A DNA stretch of 64,000 nucleotides from Dryomyza anilis (lineage: Eukaryota > Arthropoda > Insecta > Diptera > Dryomyzidae): contig OX638133.1 in assembly GCA_951804985.1 (NCBI GenBank), forward strand, positions 10,188,501 through 10,252,500, given 5' to 3'. The notes beneath the pieces were generated by a model. It ran no database searches. It saw only the letters and a program-made list of their open reading frames with translations, and was not told the DNA's origin. Of this stretch, positions 22,776 to 33,881 are shown piece by piece (position 1 is the first letter of the stretch; each line of letters starts with the position of its first letter). The translations under genes were made by a program, and so were the position numbers.

Positions 22776-23159
22776 TATAATCAAATTTAATAACACTACT
22801 CAAGAGGATTTTTCATATGGACAGCACATACAACAATTCTATATAATTGTGGTGGTGAAAATTTTCAGAAAATATCAATACTTCATATTTAGTATTGATA
22901 TTTTAATACTTGATATTTTTACATGCTCGTTTTTTACTATTTACGCCCTTTAGAGAAAAATACCGGTAAATATTGCCATTTTTCATTAATTTATATTTTA
23001 ATGATAAGGCATATTTTAAAAATTAGCACCGCTGGATAAAAGTTAATTATTTTGATTGCTACTTTGAAATAATTTTCTTATTTCTTATTAGTTTCGAAAT
23101 GCTTAAAAATCAGCCAAGAGTAGTTCAATAAATCGAACTTTTTCGTGTTTAGATAAACA

Positions 23160-24935
23160 TATCTTAAAAATATATCGGAATATTAGCATTTATTGGAATA
23201 TTATAATTAGACTTGATCATTAAAAGAAAAACTGCGTTTACAGTTTTTTTTTTTGGAAATTAGTTTTATATTCTAAATATTTTTCAAGGACTACATTCCA
23301 AAAATTTCTTTAAAATCGGAAGACATCGTGACAAGTTTAATTTATCTGACTTGGAAAGACGCAGTTGTAACAACCAACTTCAACGTTTAATACGAAATTG
23401 GTTGATGTACACTTACATTATACATATTAATACATAGTGGTATATTCTAAATATCACTCGAGGAATATTTTTCCATAAAACTTCTTTGAAATCGATGGAC
23501 ATCGTGCCAAGATTAATATGTCTGACATAGAATGATTTAGTTGTTACAACCAACTTCATTCGTTTAACTAGTATGGAATTGGTGGTTGGGTATGCTTTAT
23601 TTGGTTGACATTTGAAATTACAGTAAATACACACATCAAATTGTTATAAAACTGTTCTAAATTGATTTAAGTCAAACTGCAACCCTTTTAGTTTGGGTAC
23701 AAGAACCGATTTAACAGTTGTGGGTTTCAAATAAGTTTATTGTTCATTGACTTGGTTGGAGCAACAAATTTATAGTCTGTGTGTAATAATAAAATTAAAA
23801 CCAATGCATTTTCGATGCTTTTCATTGACTTGGTTGGAGCAACAAATTTTTAGTCTGTGCGTAATAATAAAAATAAAACAATATTTGTCTACACCCATCA
23901 AATTGTTATAAAACGGTTCTAAATTGATTCAAACTGTAACACTTTTAAGTTTGGGTATAAGAACCAATTTTATAGTAGTGAGATCCAAATAAGAACTTCA
24001 TTTGTTTAATACGAAATTGGTAGATGTACACTTAACATGATTTTATATACCTAGTTGTATATTTTAAATATCTCACGAAAACTATTCTCACAATAGTTTT
24101 TAAAAATCGGTGAACATCGTGCCTAGATTAATATATCTGACATGGAATGACTTACATAGTTATAACAACCAACTTCATTTATTTAAAACGAAATTGATGG
24201 ATAGGACTACCATATTCGGTTCACACGGTATATAACATAATTTCCAGTGCCAACCGAATATGGTAGTCCCATCCGCTAATTTCGTATTAAATAAATTAAG
24301 TTGGTTGTTACAACCAACATCAAATTGTTATAAAACGGCGCTAAATTAATTCACGTCAAACTGCAACCCTTTTAAGTTTGGGTCTAAGAACCGATTTAGT
24401 TCCAAATAAGTTTATCATTCATTGTATTGGTTAATGCAACAAATTTCTAGTCTGTGTGTAATAATAAAAATTAAAACAATATTGTATACACACATCAAGA
24501 TTAATATATCTGACATGGAATGATTCAGTTGTAACAACCAACTTCTTTCGTTTAACTAGTATGGAATTGGTGGTTGGATCTGCTGAATTTGGTTGACACT
24601 TGAATTACGCCGTTTTATAACATAATTGTTATAAAACGGCGCTAAATTGATTTACGTCAAACTGCAACCCTTTTAAGTTTGGGTATAATAACCGATTTAA
24701 CAGTTGGGTTCGAAATAAGTTTATCTTTCATTATATTGGTTGTTGCAACAAACTTCTAGTCTGTGTGTAATAATAAAAATTAAAACAATATTGTATATAC
24801 ACATCAAGATTAATATATCTGACATGGAAGTTCAGTTGTAACAACCAGTTGTAACAAAGTTTATCTTGCATTGCATTGGTTGGTACAAAAAATGTCTAGG
24901 CTGTGTGTAATAATAAAATTAAAACAAATGCATTT
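23160..24935. repeat. Cluster of related dispersed repeats
   Basis: At least four rearranged copies of one module. Each has TCTGACATGGAATGA, GTTRTAACAACCAACTTC, AATTGTTATAAAACNGNNCTAAATT, GTTTGGGT and an end like GGTTGGAGCAACAAATTT followed by AGTCTGTGTGTAATAATAA. Copies start near 23280, 23500, 24090 and 24500. Single copies lie at 11345-11660 and near 50220. No protein frame. Confidence 0.7.
24159..24314. repeat. Hairpin with 63-bp arms
   Basis: Arms 24159-24221 and 24252-24314 are near-perfect inverses around a 30-bp loop. Each arm spans AACAACCAACTT and GGACTACCATATTCGGTT. It sits inside the 23-25 kb repeat cluster. Confidence 0.8.
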
Positions 24936-25436
24936 TCGATGTCTTCTAAAAAACTCTCTTCTGTACTCCTCTGTGCAATAAACCTATATTTCGTAAAATT
25001 CAAGGCCAATTAAATTTCATATGTTTAGAGAGATATAATTTAAAATGTTTACAAAAATTCTGCCAAATTTGCTAAAATATTTAAAAAAATAAATAAATAT
25101 TTATATAAATCATTATCACATAAATTATTTAGATAATAAAAAATTTAATGATTTTCCCACACGATCACTCAATGTGCGCTCACAGTGTACAGTAAATGTT
25201 TTGGGACTCTTCGCAAACCACTATAAGCCGCTGTATTCCACACACATTAGAATTATTTTCGAATTTCTGTTTTTTTTTCTTGTGATTTTTACAGCGTTTT
25301 CTAAAATACTACTGCACAGAGATCGTATAGCCATAGAGAATCTATTAACTTGGTACTTTTGGAATGCTCGATGTGTGCGTGTGTGGGTGTCGGAATTCTT
25401 ATCAGGGAATTTTAATGGTATCGATTCTGAGTGCCG

Positions 25437-25442
25437 TCATTT
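25437..25442 (+). promoter_or_regulatory. Possible initiator of TpnC
   Basis: TCATTT fits the arthropod initiator TCAKTY about 80 bp before the TpnC start codon, in a locally GC-richer stretch. I see no TATA box at -30 and no good DPE, so this is only a candidate start site. Confidence 0.25.
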
Positions 25443-25520
25443 AGTTGAGCAGCGAACGCTGAGGTAGCAATTGGTGATCTAGTGCAAAGGAAAAACTTAC
25501 AAAAAACACCATAACTAAAA

Positions 25521-25535
25521 ATGGATCCAGTTATT
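25521..25535 (+). CDS. TpnC exon 1
   Basis: ATG at 25521 encodes only Met-Asp-Pro-Val-Ile and is followed by GTAAGT-type donor GTAAGTG at 25536. The phase-0 join to exon 2 gives ...[10 protein letters not shown], matching the start of Drosophila TpnC proteins apart from the first residues. A tiny first coding exon is normal in this family. Confidence 0.85.
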
Positions 25536-28500
25536 GTAAGTGAAATGTGGCAAATAGCAAAGTGAAAATAATAAAAAAAGTGAAATATAAAATATAAATG
25601 AAATAAATAAATTAAAATTTTAAATGAAAAGAAAATTTTACAAATTTTAATAATTTTGTGTTTTAAAAATTCTTGAAATAATTTGAAATCAATTTTACTG
25701 ATTTGATTAATGTATTTGCAGGATGAAGATCTTACCCCCGAGCAAATTGCCGTTTTGCAAAAGGCCTTCAACAGCTTTGATCATCAAAAATGCGGCAGCA
25801 TCTCAACTGAAATGGTCGCCGATATTCTGCGTCTGATGGGTCAGCCCTTCGACAAGAAGATTCTGGAGGAACTCATCGATGAAGTCGATGAAGATAGTAA
25901 GTGTTAAAAAAAAAAATCTGCAATTGAAATATATTCATTTTAACACAAATGGAAATTTCTCTTTTGCAGAATCTGGTCGTCTGGAATTCGAAGAGTTCGT
26001 ACAACTTGCCGCCAAGTTCATCGTTGAGGAGGATGACGAAGCCATGCAGAAGGAGTTGCGCGAAGCCTTCCGTTTGTACGACAAACAGGGCAACGGCTAC
26101 ATTCCCACCTCCTGCTTGCGTGAGATTTTACGCGAGTTGGACGATCAGCTGACCAATGAGGAGTTGGACATCATGGTGGAGGAAATCGATTCCGATGGCT
26201 CCGGCACCGTTGATTTCGATGGTGAGTAGTTGAATAATATTTCTTTGAACTAAGAGTAATTTTTGATTTTTGGGAGGATGTAGTATTATCGAATATAGTT
26301 ATGTTTGATTTTATTATTTACAATTTAAAAATATTTCATTTAAAAACTTTCATATTTTTCGTATTTTTAATATATGTTGTTTATACCATAGAACAATTTT
26401 TAATTTATTTTATTAAATATACAGAATATATTCCTTTTTCTGTTAAATATTCCCTACTTTTTAGTGGTTAATTGAACCACGGGCATCCATGCTCAGGTCG
26501 GGATTCGAACCCAAGACCTTTAGAGTGCAAGACCAGCGCTCATACCTCTGGACTGCTGACAGTAACTTTTCTGATAATGAATATCTAAAAAATAGATATT
26601 CAATTTCAATTAATATTCGTTAAACAATCCTGTACAGATTTGACGGTATGCAAATTGTATTATGGTGATGATAGAGGACTGGGACCCCATTCTCGTTTGT
26701 TGAGAAATATAAAATGAGAATAAAAATGTTAATAATTAACAGAATATGAAGAATCTCCTTTTATATCTTCTCATCAAACGAAAATAGGATCATTGAATTT
26801 GTTACTTCTCATAACCAGACCTGTACCATAATGAGCATGATGTGCCATTTTCATGTCTGTCATAATAGAGTCGTATCGACTTTTAATTTTTATTTTATTA
26901 AAATTGATTTTAATGCTTCAATTTAATAAATTTCAGCAGTCGATTCAATTTCTACAGAATATTTTTTCGTATGAATATTAACATTCCAATACTCTGTCAT
27001 TTTTTTTTTTCATATTTATATTCGAAAATTTCATACATTTTTATTATTTTTCAGCATTGGCAAACATTCAGAATAATGCCAAAATGTTGAACTTTAAATT
27101 TTATTTGACGTGGATTATAAAATTTGTATTATAGACTAGGTATGTCCAAAATACATCGATGTTTTCCAATGCAATGTAAGCATCGATACATCGATGTATT
27201 TTTTCGATATATCGAATCACTCTTAAATTTGCGAATCGAAACTAGCTAAATTTAATTAAATTTTATTATTTATGGAATTCTATTTGAAATTCAACACTTT
27301 AAATTAAAATTTGCTTCAGACATGATTTTCGTGTCTTTCTCAATATGACTTAGACATTTTTGATTCGCAACGTCTTAATTATTTTGTATAATAAGAATAA
27401 GTTTCAGTCAAACACTTTGGTTATTTGACATATATATCTTATAAAATCTTCATCAAAATTTAAATTATTTACCTAATAATTTTCATTCGTTACTTTGGAA
27501 ACATCGATGTATTATATCGCCTAAAACATCGATGTTTTTTTCAGATGGACATCCCTATTATAGACTGTTTCTAAGTCGTAATACTAATATAAAAAAATAA
27601 AATGTGACTCAAAATGACAAAATTAAAATTTAGCAGAACAATTTTGAATACGTATTTTTAATACAAAATTGAATATTCAAATGAATTGTTGACTTCGGTT
27701 AGATTTTTTTTTTTTTTGGTTTCAAACAGTTGTAATCAACATTGTTGTTAATCAAACCGCTCAAAATCTGAAATACAACTGAAAATAAAAGATTTCAAAT
27801 GAATTTAAAACCTTTTAAGTAAATAATAAACGAAATACATACGAAAAAAATGTTCGAAAAAAAAAATTCGAAAAAAAAAATTGTTAAAAAAAAAATTAAA
27901 AAAAATCTTTTTCGAAAAAAAAATGTTCGAAAAAAAAAAATTTTCGAAAAAAAAATTTGTTCGAAAAAATTTTTTTTTCTAAAAAAAAAATTTCGAAAAA
28001 AAAGATTTTTTTTTCAAAAATATATTTTTTTATAAATATAACTTTTTATTAATAAAAAGTAGTAATTTTAATAAATATATTATAAAACAAGCATTATATA
28101 AGAAATAACACACAAGAACTACTTGAGAAGTACGGTAAAAAATAAACGAACAAAATAATATATTGATAGTAATTTGGTTTTATGAACAGCGTTCTTCAAT
28201 ATGAAGAACATATATGTTGTATTTTATATTATGGTTCATTAATATGATGAAACGTATTCTTCACATACAGTTCATCATATTGAAGAACACATTTTCGACA
28301 GTTACCAAGCGTTCTTCATATATATGATAGCATTCATAACATTGATGGCGTTAGTCATTAGTATTATGAATGGTTCTTCAATACAATGATTCATGGGATG
28401 AAGAACGGAATTCATCAATATGATGTACATTTTTTTCTGTGGGGTGTTTGGTTCATCGATGTCAATACTTCAGGGAGACATTCTATGGCTCAAAAAAATA

Positions 28501-31179
28501 ATAAAATGTAAAAAATCGTAAGCACGAGAGAAAAATAATATTCATTTATATACAGATAATAATTAATAACCAATTTTCGTGTCAGTAATATGCATTTCTT
28601 AAACACTCTGTATCTCAAACTGGGTGCAAAACTGGACATATTTTTATTTTATATTTTCTTATTATTTTGAGTCATAGAATAATCCCATGCATTATTGACA
28701 TCGATGAACCAAACACTCTGTATAATATAATAAAACAATTTCGGTTTTCCAAGTAACGTCCTCGATTTTTTTTTTTTAAATATAACAAATTTTTCCTAAT
28801 TTCAAAATCTAAAATAAAAAACTGAATTGAATTATTTTACTTACACAACACAAATTATCGGGCATGTTCGAGCTTACGAAACCCTAGCAATCCCATTAAA
28901 TTTCATTATAAAATTTTCAAACAACGATTTGAAATCGATACCTCTATACAAAAAATGGTTTTCTAAACGTATTCAAATCATTCAAGTAAAAACTATCGTA
29001 TTGAACATAAACTTGATAAAGTTAATTTTTGTACAGAGAAATTGAATTCAAAAAGGTTAGTTTCTAAATTTTATATAAAATTCGATACTATATCAATCGA
29101 ACATCCCCATATATTAAAATAATTATATAAATTTAAATATATAAATTTATTTTTACTTCAATTACATTTTTGCCTGTCTGTTTGTTTTTCAGACTTTAGT
29201 AAATACTTTTTTAAAACCGGTATGAAACCGAAATCATTTAAAACGGTTTTGGAATGCGGTTTATGTTTGATTTGTGCATCTCTAGTAGAATTTGTTCTAG
29301 GCCATGATCAGGAAATGATCGTTCAATTTTTACCTTGTCATAACCCGATCAGTCACATCCCTAGTAGAAATTTTGGTAGGGCCATGGTCATGAAGTAATC
29401 ATGTCATTATTTGAGATGGTCGGGATATGATGAGGCCCATAATGTCCTTGTAACGCAGTGTCCTGATCATGTACTGACCTCAGGCCATGATCATGTACTG
29501 ATCGGGCAATTCCCCATTTTATTATTTACCCGACAATTGCCTTGTCAGAGCCCGAGCATAATAGGGTTTCTCTAATTAATCTCGATCATTGCCTGATGCT
29601 AATTTCGTAATGAGGAACAAATAATGTAGCTATGATCGGGAACATTGACTGTTTAGATAATGTATACCCTGCTATGGTAAGCTTGATAAGGGAAGGCAAT
29701 GCAATGATCATATTTTCTCTAATAGGACTTACCCAACGAAAACCCGATCATTTCCCGATGGCGCATCGGGCAAATTTCTACTAGGGATGACCAACATGAT
29801 TATGTAATTATAATGTCTACCCTGAAAGGGTAAATTTCTACTAGGGATAGCGGTTTCGGTTATGGTTACGATATCGGTTTGAAAAATAAAATGGCAAATG
29901 GGATATTTATTTCGATTTCGGATCTCGGATACTAGGAAGGCTGATTATTGAACTACAATTTGACAAGGTTTATAATAAGTAGTTTTCTAGAAACTCATCA
30001 ACCACTTAAAAATACAGTTTTCTATAAATTCCATCTAAATTTAATATGAAAAAATGTTTAATAATTTTTAATTAAAAGATCACAAATTGTTTCTACCTTT
30101 TTTAAATTGTCGCTCAAATTTAAAAATATATTTTATAAATTTTATAAATATTTGCAAGTATTTATTTCATATTGTACAAATGTTTTAAAAGTCGTTTTAG
30201 AATTCATTGTACAAAATATTATTTCATGAACAACTGTCAACTGTTGCTCAACATAAATCCACTTTCGTCATGGTCAATATAGGGTATTCCTTCCGTAGAA
30301 CATTTGTAAATTTAGTGCTTCGTGAAAAACAAAACAGCTCTATAACGTAAAAACTACAAAGCATTACTGTGCCGTTCAATTGGTGCCTATGGCACGCCTC
30401 AAATGCCTGGCTAATTATCACGTCCAAGTGCTGTCAGAAGTTAGCGTAGACGTCTTTCAAATTTGAAAATTTTTCAAAAACACTGGCAACAATCCAAAAG
30501 CGTAATGAACCAGCACATCGCAAAACAACACAATAATTATTTTGACACTTTAGGGACAATTTTTGTGACATTTTTCAGCAATACTGATTTCGAAATATTC
30601 AAATTTTATATTTTGCATTTGAAGTAAACAAAATAAATTTTCGAATATTTTAATACTTGTGCAATTTAGACATATTGTTGATATATTGCTAACAAATGTT
30701 TTTTTTTTTGTTCGTTTTGTTATTGTTTTAGTATTGTAAGTTAATACAGTCGGTACATATTATATATACGAAATATCAAAACTATTTTTAGCATAATGTT
30801 TTGTATATTTTAAAATTCTTTTTAGTAAGTTGAATAGATATCAATTTTAAGTTTTTGTACTACACATTCCTATACAAAATTATACGAGCTGCCCTAATTT
30901 ATTTGTATTTCAAAACCATAAATAAAAAAACACTTATTTTGTAGTTGGCTCTGATTAACCCATAATGTTTATTGTTTGTTCATTCCTTTTGAATTCACCC
31001 ACACGCATTTTACTATCGTTTGCGAGTTCGAGGTTTTTATTTTTAGACATCGCTTAGTTTTTATAAAATTTGTATATAATTTGTATCCGTACCATTTTAT
31101 GCAGTTTCTCTGTGTTTGTTTAAACTAATTGTATTATTTTTTCTTTACAGAATTCATGGAAATGATGACAGGCGAATAA
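25521..31179 (+). CDS. Troponin C (TpnC73F/TpnC47D type), four coding exons
   Basis: The calcium sensor of the thin-filament troponin complex in muscle, working with TnI and TnT. Join 25521-25535, 25722-25896, 25970-26221 and 31151-31179 gives 156 residues; the family is about 155. Four EF-hands: loop 1 at residues 25-36 lacks proper ligands; loop 2 at 61-72 (D61, D63, S65, E72) is intact; loop 3 at 101-112 ends in Cys instead of Glu; loop 4 at 137-148 (D137, D139, S141, D145, E148) is intact. Calcium binding at sites II and IV is the known insect pattern. The C-terminus is [10 protein letters not shown]. All borders are GT/AG. Residues resemble both Drosophila paralogues 73F (GYIPTSCL) and 47D (FDKKILEE), so the exact orthologue is unsettled. 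Intron 3 (about 4.9 kb) is full of transposons. Confidence 0.95.
25722..25896 (+). CDS. TpnC exon 2 (EF-hand 1 and start of EF-hand 2)
   Basis: Begins after TATTTGCAG and ends GAAGAT-A before GTAAGTG (phase 1). Encodes residues 6 to 63 and the first base of codon 64. The EF1 loop reads [12 protein letters not shown]; Cys29 and Ser33 replace the Thr and Pro found in the Drosophila paralogues. Confidence 0.92.
25970..26221 (+). CDS. TpnC exon 3 (rest of EF2, EF3, EF4)
   Basis: Begins after CTCTTTTGCAG, completing Lys64 and continuing SGRLEFEEF. Ends GATTTCGAT-G before GTGAGT at 26222. GC-rich codon use contrasts sharply with the flanking introns, which supports selection on the protein. Confidence 0.93.
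26421..26565 (-). mobile_element. SINE family 2, partial copy in TpnC intron 3
   Basis: Reverse strand reads CAGCAGTCCAGAGGT, a B box GGTTCGAATCC and a following AACCAC...GTAGGGAATA, as in the 3148-3337 copy. It ends inside the body with no A-tail or target duplication visible. It lies antisense to TpnC. Confidence 0.75.
26566..27136 (+). other. TpnC intron 3, unassigned part
   Basis: No coding exon seen. 26640-26900 is less AT-rich and may be single copy. The rest is T/A-rich. Confidence 0.4.
27137..27557. mobile_element. hAT MITE family H, copy 1
   Basis: 421 bp, starting TAGGTATGTCCAAAATACAT and ending with the inverse of TAGGGATGTCCATCTGAAAA. ACATCGATGT words occur near both ends. Perfect 8-bp duplication TTATAGAC at 27129-27136 and 27558-27565, diagnostic of hAT. 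Copy 2 is at 33845-35044. No coding capacity; lies in TpnC intron 3. Confidence 0.9.
27832..28440. mobile_element. Fold-back family G copy
   Basis: A (TTCGAAAAAAAA)n-like stretch (27840-28010) is followed by a segment with repeated TTCATCATATTGAAGAA-type words. It ends TTCATCAATATGATGTACAT then TTTTTTCTGTG. Its right half is very close to 49080-49353. The Lys-rich open frame in the A-runs is meaningless. Confidence 0.65.
28441..28727. mobile_element. Fold-back MITE with TGTTTGGTTCATCGATG ends
   Basis: About 290 bp. Left end GGGTGTTTGGTTCATCGATG; right end is the inverse of CAGAGTGTTTGGTTCATCGA. The arms match for about 80 bp (both include ATTCTATGRCTCAAAA). It abuts the family G copy directly. 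Confidence 0.7.
29275..29850. mobile_element. Element with CCCTAGTAGAAATTT ends, possibly nested
   Basis: An inner element (29356-29791) has 18-bp inverted ends, CATCCCTAGTAGAAATTT. Similar, weaker ends at 29279 and 29847 may mark an outer copy. The interior repeats ATGATCAGG/CATGATCATG words. A fragment with the same ends and words is at 60312-60458. Ends resemble those of 14435-15604. In TpnC intron 3; non-coding. Confidence 0.6.
30782..30791. promoter_or_regulatory. MEF2 consensus in TpnC intron
   Basis: CTATTTTTAG fits YTAWWWWTAR exactly. MEF2 is known to drive troponin genes in flies, but AT-rich DNA yields chance matches. Confidence 0.25.
31037..31046. promoter_or_regulatory. Second MEF2 consensus in TpnC intron
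   Basis: TTATTTTTAG, also an exact YTAWWWWTAR match, about 105 bp before exon 4 and 250 bp from the first. Same caution about base composition. Confidence 0.22.
31151..31179 (+). CDS. TpnC exon 4 (last ten residues and stop)
   Basis: Follows a TTTTTTCTTTACAG acceptor. AATTCATGG... completes Glu148 and encodes FMEMMTGE and TAA (31177-31179). Too short to appear in an open-frame list, but fixed by the family C-terminus. Confidence 0.92.
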
Positions 31180-31340
31180 ACACTGCTGTTTCTAACTTCC
31201 ATCACATTTACAACTTAAAATAGCTGAAATTTTCATTAAACAAATCAATATTATTCATAACAAAGCCATGGAGTACTCATTAATTATCCGTAATTTAAAT
31301 GTTTGCATTTAATTTATTCAAATTTTTGTAAAAAAAATAT

Positions 31341-31351
31341 AATAAAATAAA
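31341..31351 (+). terminator. TpnC poly(A) signals
   Basis: Two overlapping AATAAA hexamers (31341-31346 and 31346-31351), about 165 bp after the stop codon. They give a short 3' UTR typical of a muscle gene. Confidence 0.6.
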
Positions 31352-31474
31352 ATAACTAAACATAAAAATATAATGTTTCCGTTTTTTTATACAGTGTGTA
31401 GGAAAAATACCAATACAATATTCCTCTTTTCAATAAATCAATTAAATATTTTTATTGTTTTTAAATAAATACAA

Positions 31475-33704
31475 AACCAGTTGGGATGGTTAGATCACAT
31501 GAGAATTTTAAAGTAGGGACATTAAATAGTAGGTGTCATTATAATAGTTAGGATTATCAAAATTATAGTCGGTAGAAGCCGACTATAAATACCGTACACA
31601 TATGTGTGGTTACCATTCATAGTTGTATATAGGTCACCAGGGTATACGAATCCTGAAAATAACTACACATTTTCAATCGCTGAAGAATTTCCATTCATTT
31701 GATACCCATATTTACATATGGGTAGGTGCACCGAATTTCGATTTTTTTTTTTTTTGGGAACCACAAGTCGTTTCGCGGGAGAACATTATTTTCATATATT
31801 TGAGCACGAAGTCAATATATATTTGACCAAAAAATGTTTACCTGAACACATATACAGTAAAATTCACCAGTAGACGTGTTTTATATAAAAATTTGAACAT
31901 AAGTGGTCGGTTCACAGGTCATAATGGACTGATCATGCCCAATTTTACTGAAAGACATCGTAGATATATAAGTAATCTAAATTAGGAGTTTGATTTATTT
32001 AGCTCTTCTAGTTTTTCTGTAATCGTGATTTCAACAGACAGACAGACAGACATACAGACGGACAGACAGACGGATATCGCTAAATCGACTCAGGAGGTCA
32101 TGCTGATCAAGAATATATATACTTTTCCATACCGGAGATGCTTTCTTCTGGGTGTTACAAACGGCGTACCAAACTGAATATACCCTTTCACTCTTAGTGT
32201 AGGGCAGGCATGTCAAACTCATTTGGCATCACGGGCCGCATTGGCAACTCTAAAGATGAGGCGGGCCGCAATTGTGTACCATACAAAAAAAAAATTCGCT
32301 CGTTTTTTATATTTGGTTCTTCTGTTGGAAAATAAAATATAATGTTAAGATGATAACATTTTCCATTGATGCTCATTAAAAGCGCCGCAGGCGAAAATTT
32401 TGTGAAATATGGTGCGATTTTTGTCTGTTTGAAATATATCGAAAATTTCTTTGATCCTGCCAAAAATTTTGTCAGGGGTATATACAATGGAGTATATTTC
32501 AAACACCAGAGACAATTTTGTAAAACAGATCTAACAATCATACAAAATTGTTTCAATTTTTTATGTCCACAAAATCGTACGATATCTAATTAGCTCTTGT
32601 ACCAATATCGAAGGCCAAATCGTACTAAAACTACAAAAATAGTTTAAAGCGACATATCGCCGATTTTTTTTTTTTTTGAAAAGATAATAAAAACGATTCT
32701 GGATTAATATTGCATCAAATAGTTCAAATATATAGAGATATATTTCAAAAACATTGCGATGTGGAAAATGTTTAAATATCCTAACATAAAATTTTACTCT
32801 ACTAAAATTACGAAATTTTAAAAATAAGAAACGAGATCGAATTTTGGTATCCTAGTTAGTTCGAGAAAACTTCGAGGCATAAATCACATGGCAGACTTCT
32901 TACCGAACATATTGAAAAAGTTTTTTTTTAAATATCGTATATAAATTTGATATTTATATAAATTTGAAATTTATATAAATTTGAAAAGGGTTCCTTTTTA
33001 TGTACAACTAATTTGAATTGCAAGGACAATCCATTGATTAGAGATGTACGGATTTAGAAGTTATAACAAAGTTTATTTTATTTTCCTTATAATGGGGTTT
33101 GCAGCATTCTACGTTCAAGAGTTTTTTTCTACGACCACAAAAAGTGATTATTGATTAATTTTTTGAAACTTTGGACCACTATATCTCTGGAGAAGGTGAG
33201 TCTGGAACTCTGATAGATTTGGTGTGGAATGTCTCTAAACAAAAAGTTTTACTTACTAAAAAAAATGTTAAAATGAATACAATTTCAATTTTTACAATGC
33301 AAGACTCTTGTCTACAAATTTTTGATTCTTGTTTTATTTTGATTGCGCCTTTATTTGATACTGGAGCTAATTCCGAAAATGGTTTTGTTAAATATGTGTT
33401 TAAAATGAAAATTATGATAATAAATTAAGACTCGAGTCTTCGAGTCTCAATTTCTCATTATTAAATTTTGGAAAATATTAAAATATTGATTTTTTTAATA
33501 ACTTTTTAACCAGGAATAAATGGTAATCTTGATTATACCTCCGTTATTTAATATAATAATCATTTTAACGCCTGAAAATAAAATATTTTTAAAATTTTTC
33601 AATTCTTAAAAATATATTTTTCTTATATTATTTAGAAAGTCTTCGCGGGCCGCACAGAAATGTTGACGGGCCGCGTGTTTGACATGCTTGGTGTAGGGTA
33701 TAAA
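31475..33704 (+). mobile_element. INE-1/DINE-1-like repeat, copy 1, split by a hAT element
   Basis: Runs 31475-32204 and resumes at 33699. It has a hairpin TATAGTCGG...CCGACTATA near 31565, CAGACAGACGGACAGACAG at about 32060, GATCAAGAATATATATACTT, and an end TAGTGTAGGGTATAAAA. The last words match the conserved block of Drosophila INE-1/DINE-1 elements as I know them. An inverse copy without the insertion lies at 57709-58334. Starts only about 125 bp after the TpnC poly(A) signals. Confidence 0.65.
32205..33690. mobile_element. hAT-type element inserted in the INE-like repeat
   Basis: 1,486 bp. Ends CAGGCATGTCAAACTC and the inverse of CAAGCATGTCAAACAC; perfect 8-bp duplication GTGTAGGG at 32197-32204 and 33691-33698. 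Subterminal GCGGGCCGC words mark both ends, as is common in hAT elements. No long transposase frame, so non-autonomous. The part at 32370-32590 resembles the repeat at 56.4-57.5 kb (TCCTGCCAAAAATTTTG). Confidence 0.9.
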
Positions 33705-33881
33705 AATATTACAAAAAATTATTAATTATAAATATGTTTATATGCAAACATAACGTTATTTGAACTAAACAACAATATGTATTTCTGTGTTTACATATTT
33801 ATTCGGGTCATTCAAAACCGTTTTTAATATATTTATGTTTCGATTAGGGATGTCCAAAATACATCTATGTTTTCCGATGTA

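Larger units (their letters stand above)
29851..31150 (+). other. TpnC intron 3, distal part
   Basis: No exon apart from exon 4 at its end. 30240-30560 has balanced composition and may be single copy, which would make it an intronic enhancer candidate. Confidence 0.4.

Noticed and set aside
25949..26152. 67-codon frame overlapping TpnC exon 3
   Set aside because: Shadow of the true exon in another frame.
27850..28035. Lys-rich 61-codon frame
   Set aside because: Made of TTCGAAAAAA runs in a fold-back repeat.
32366..32593. 75-codon frame inside the hAT element
   Set aside because: No similarity to hAT transposase motifs that I can see; sequence is shared with a non-coding fold-back repeat.
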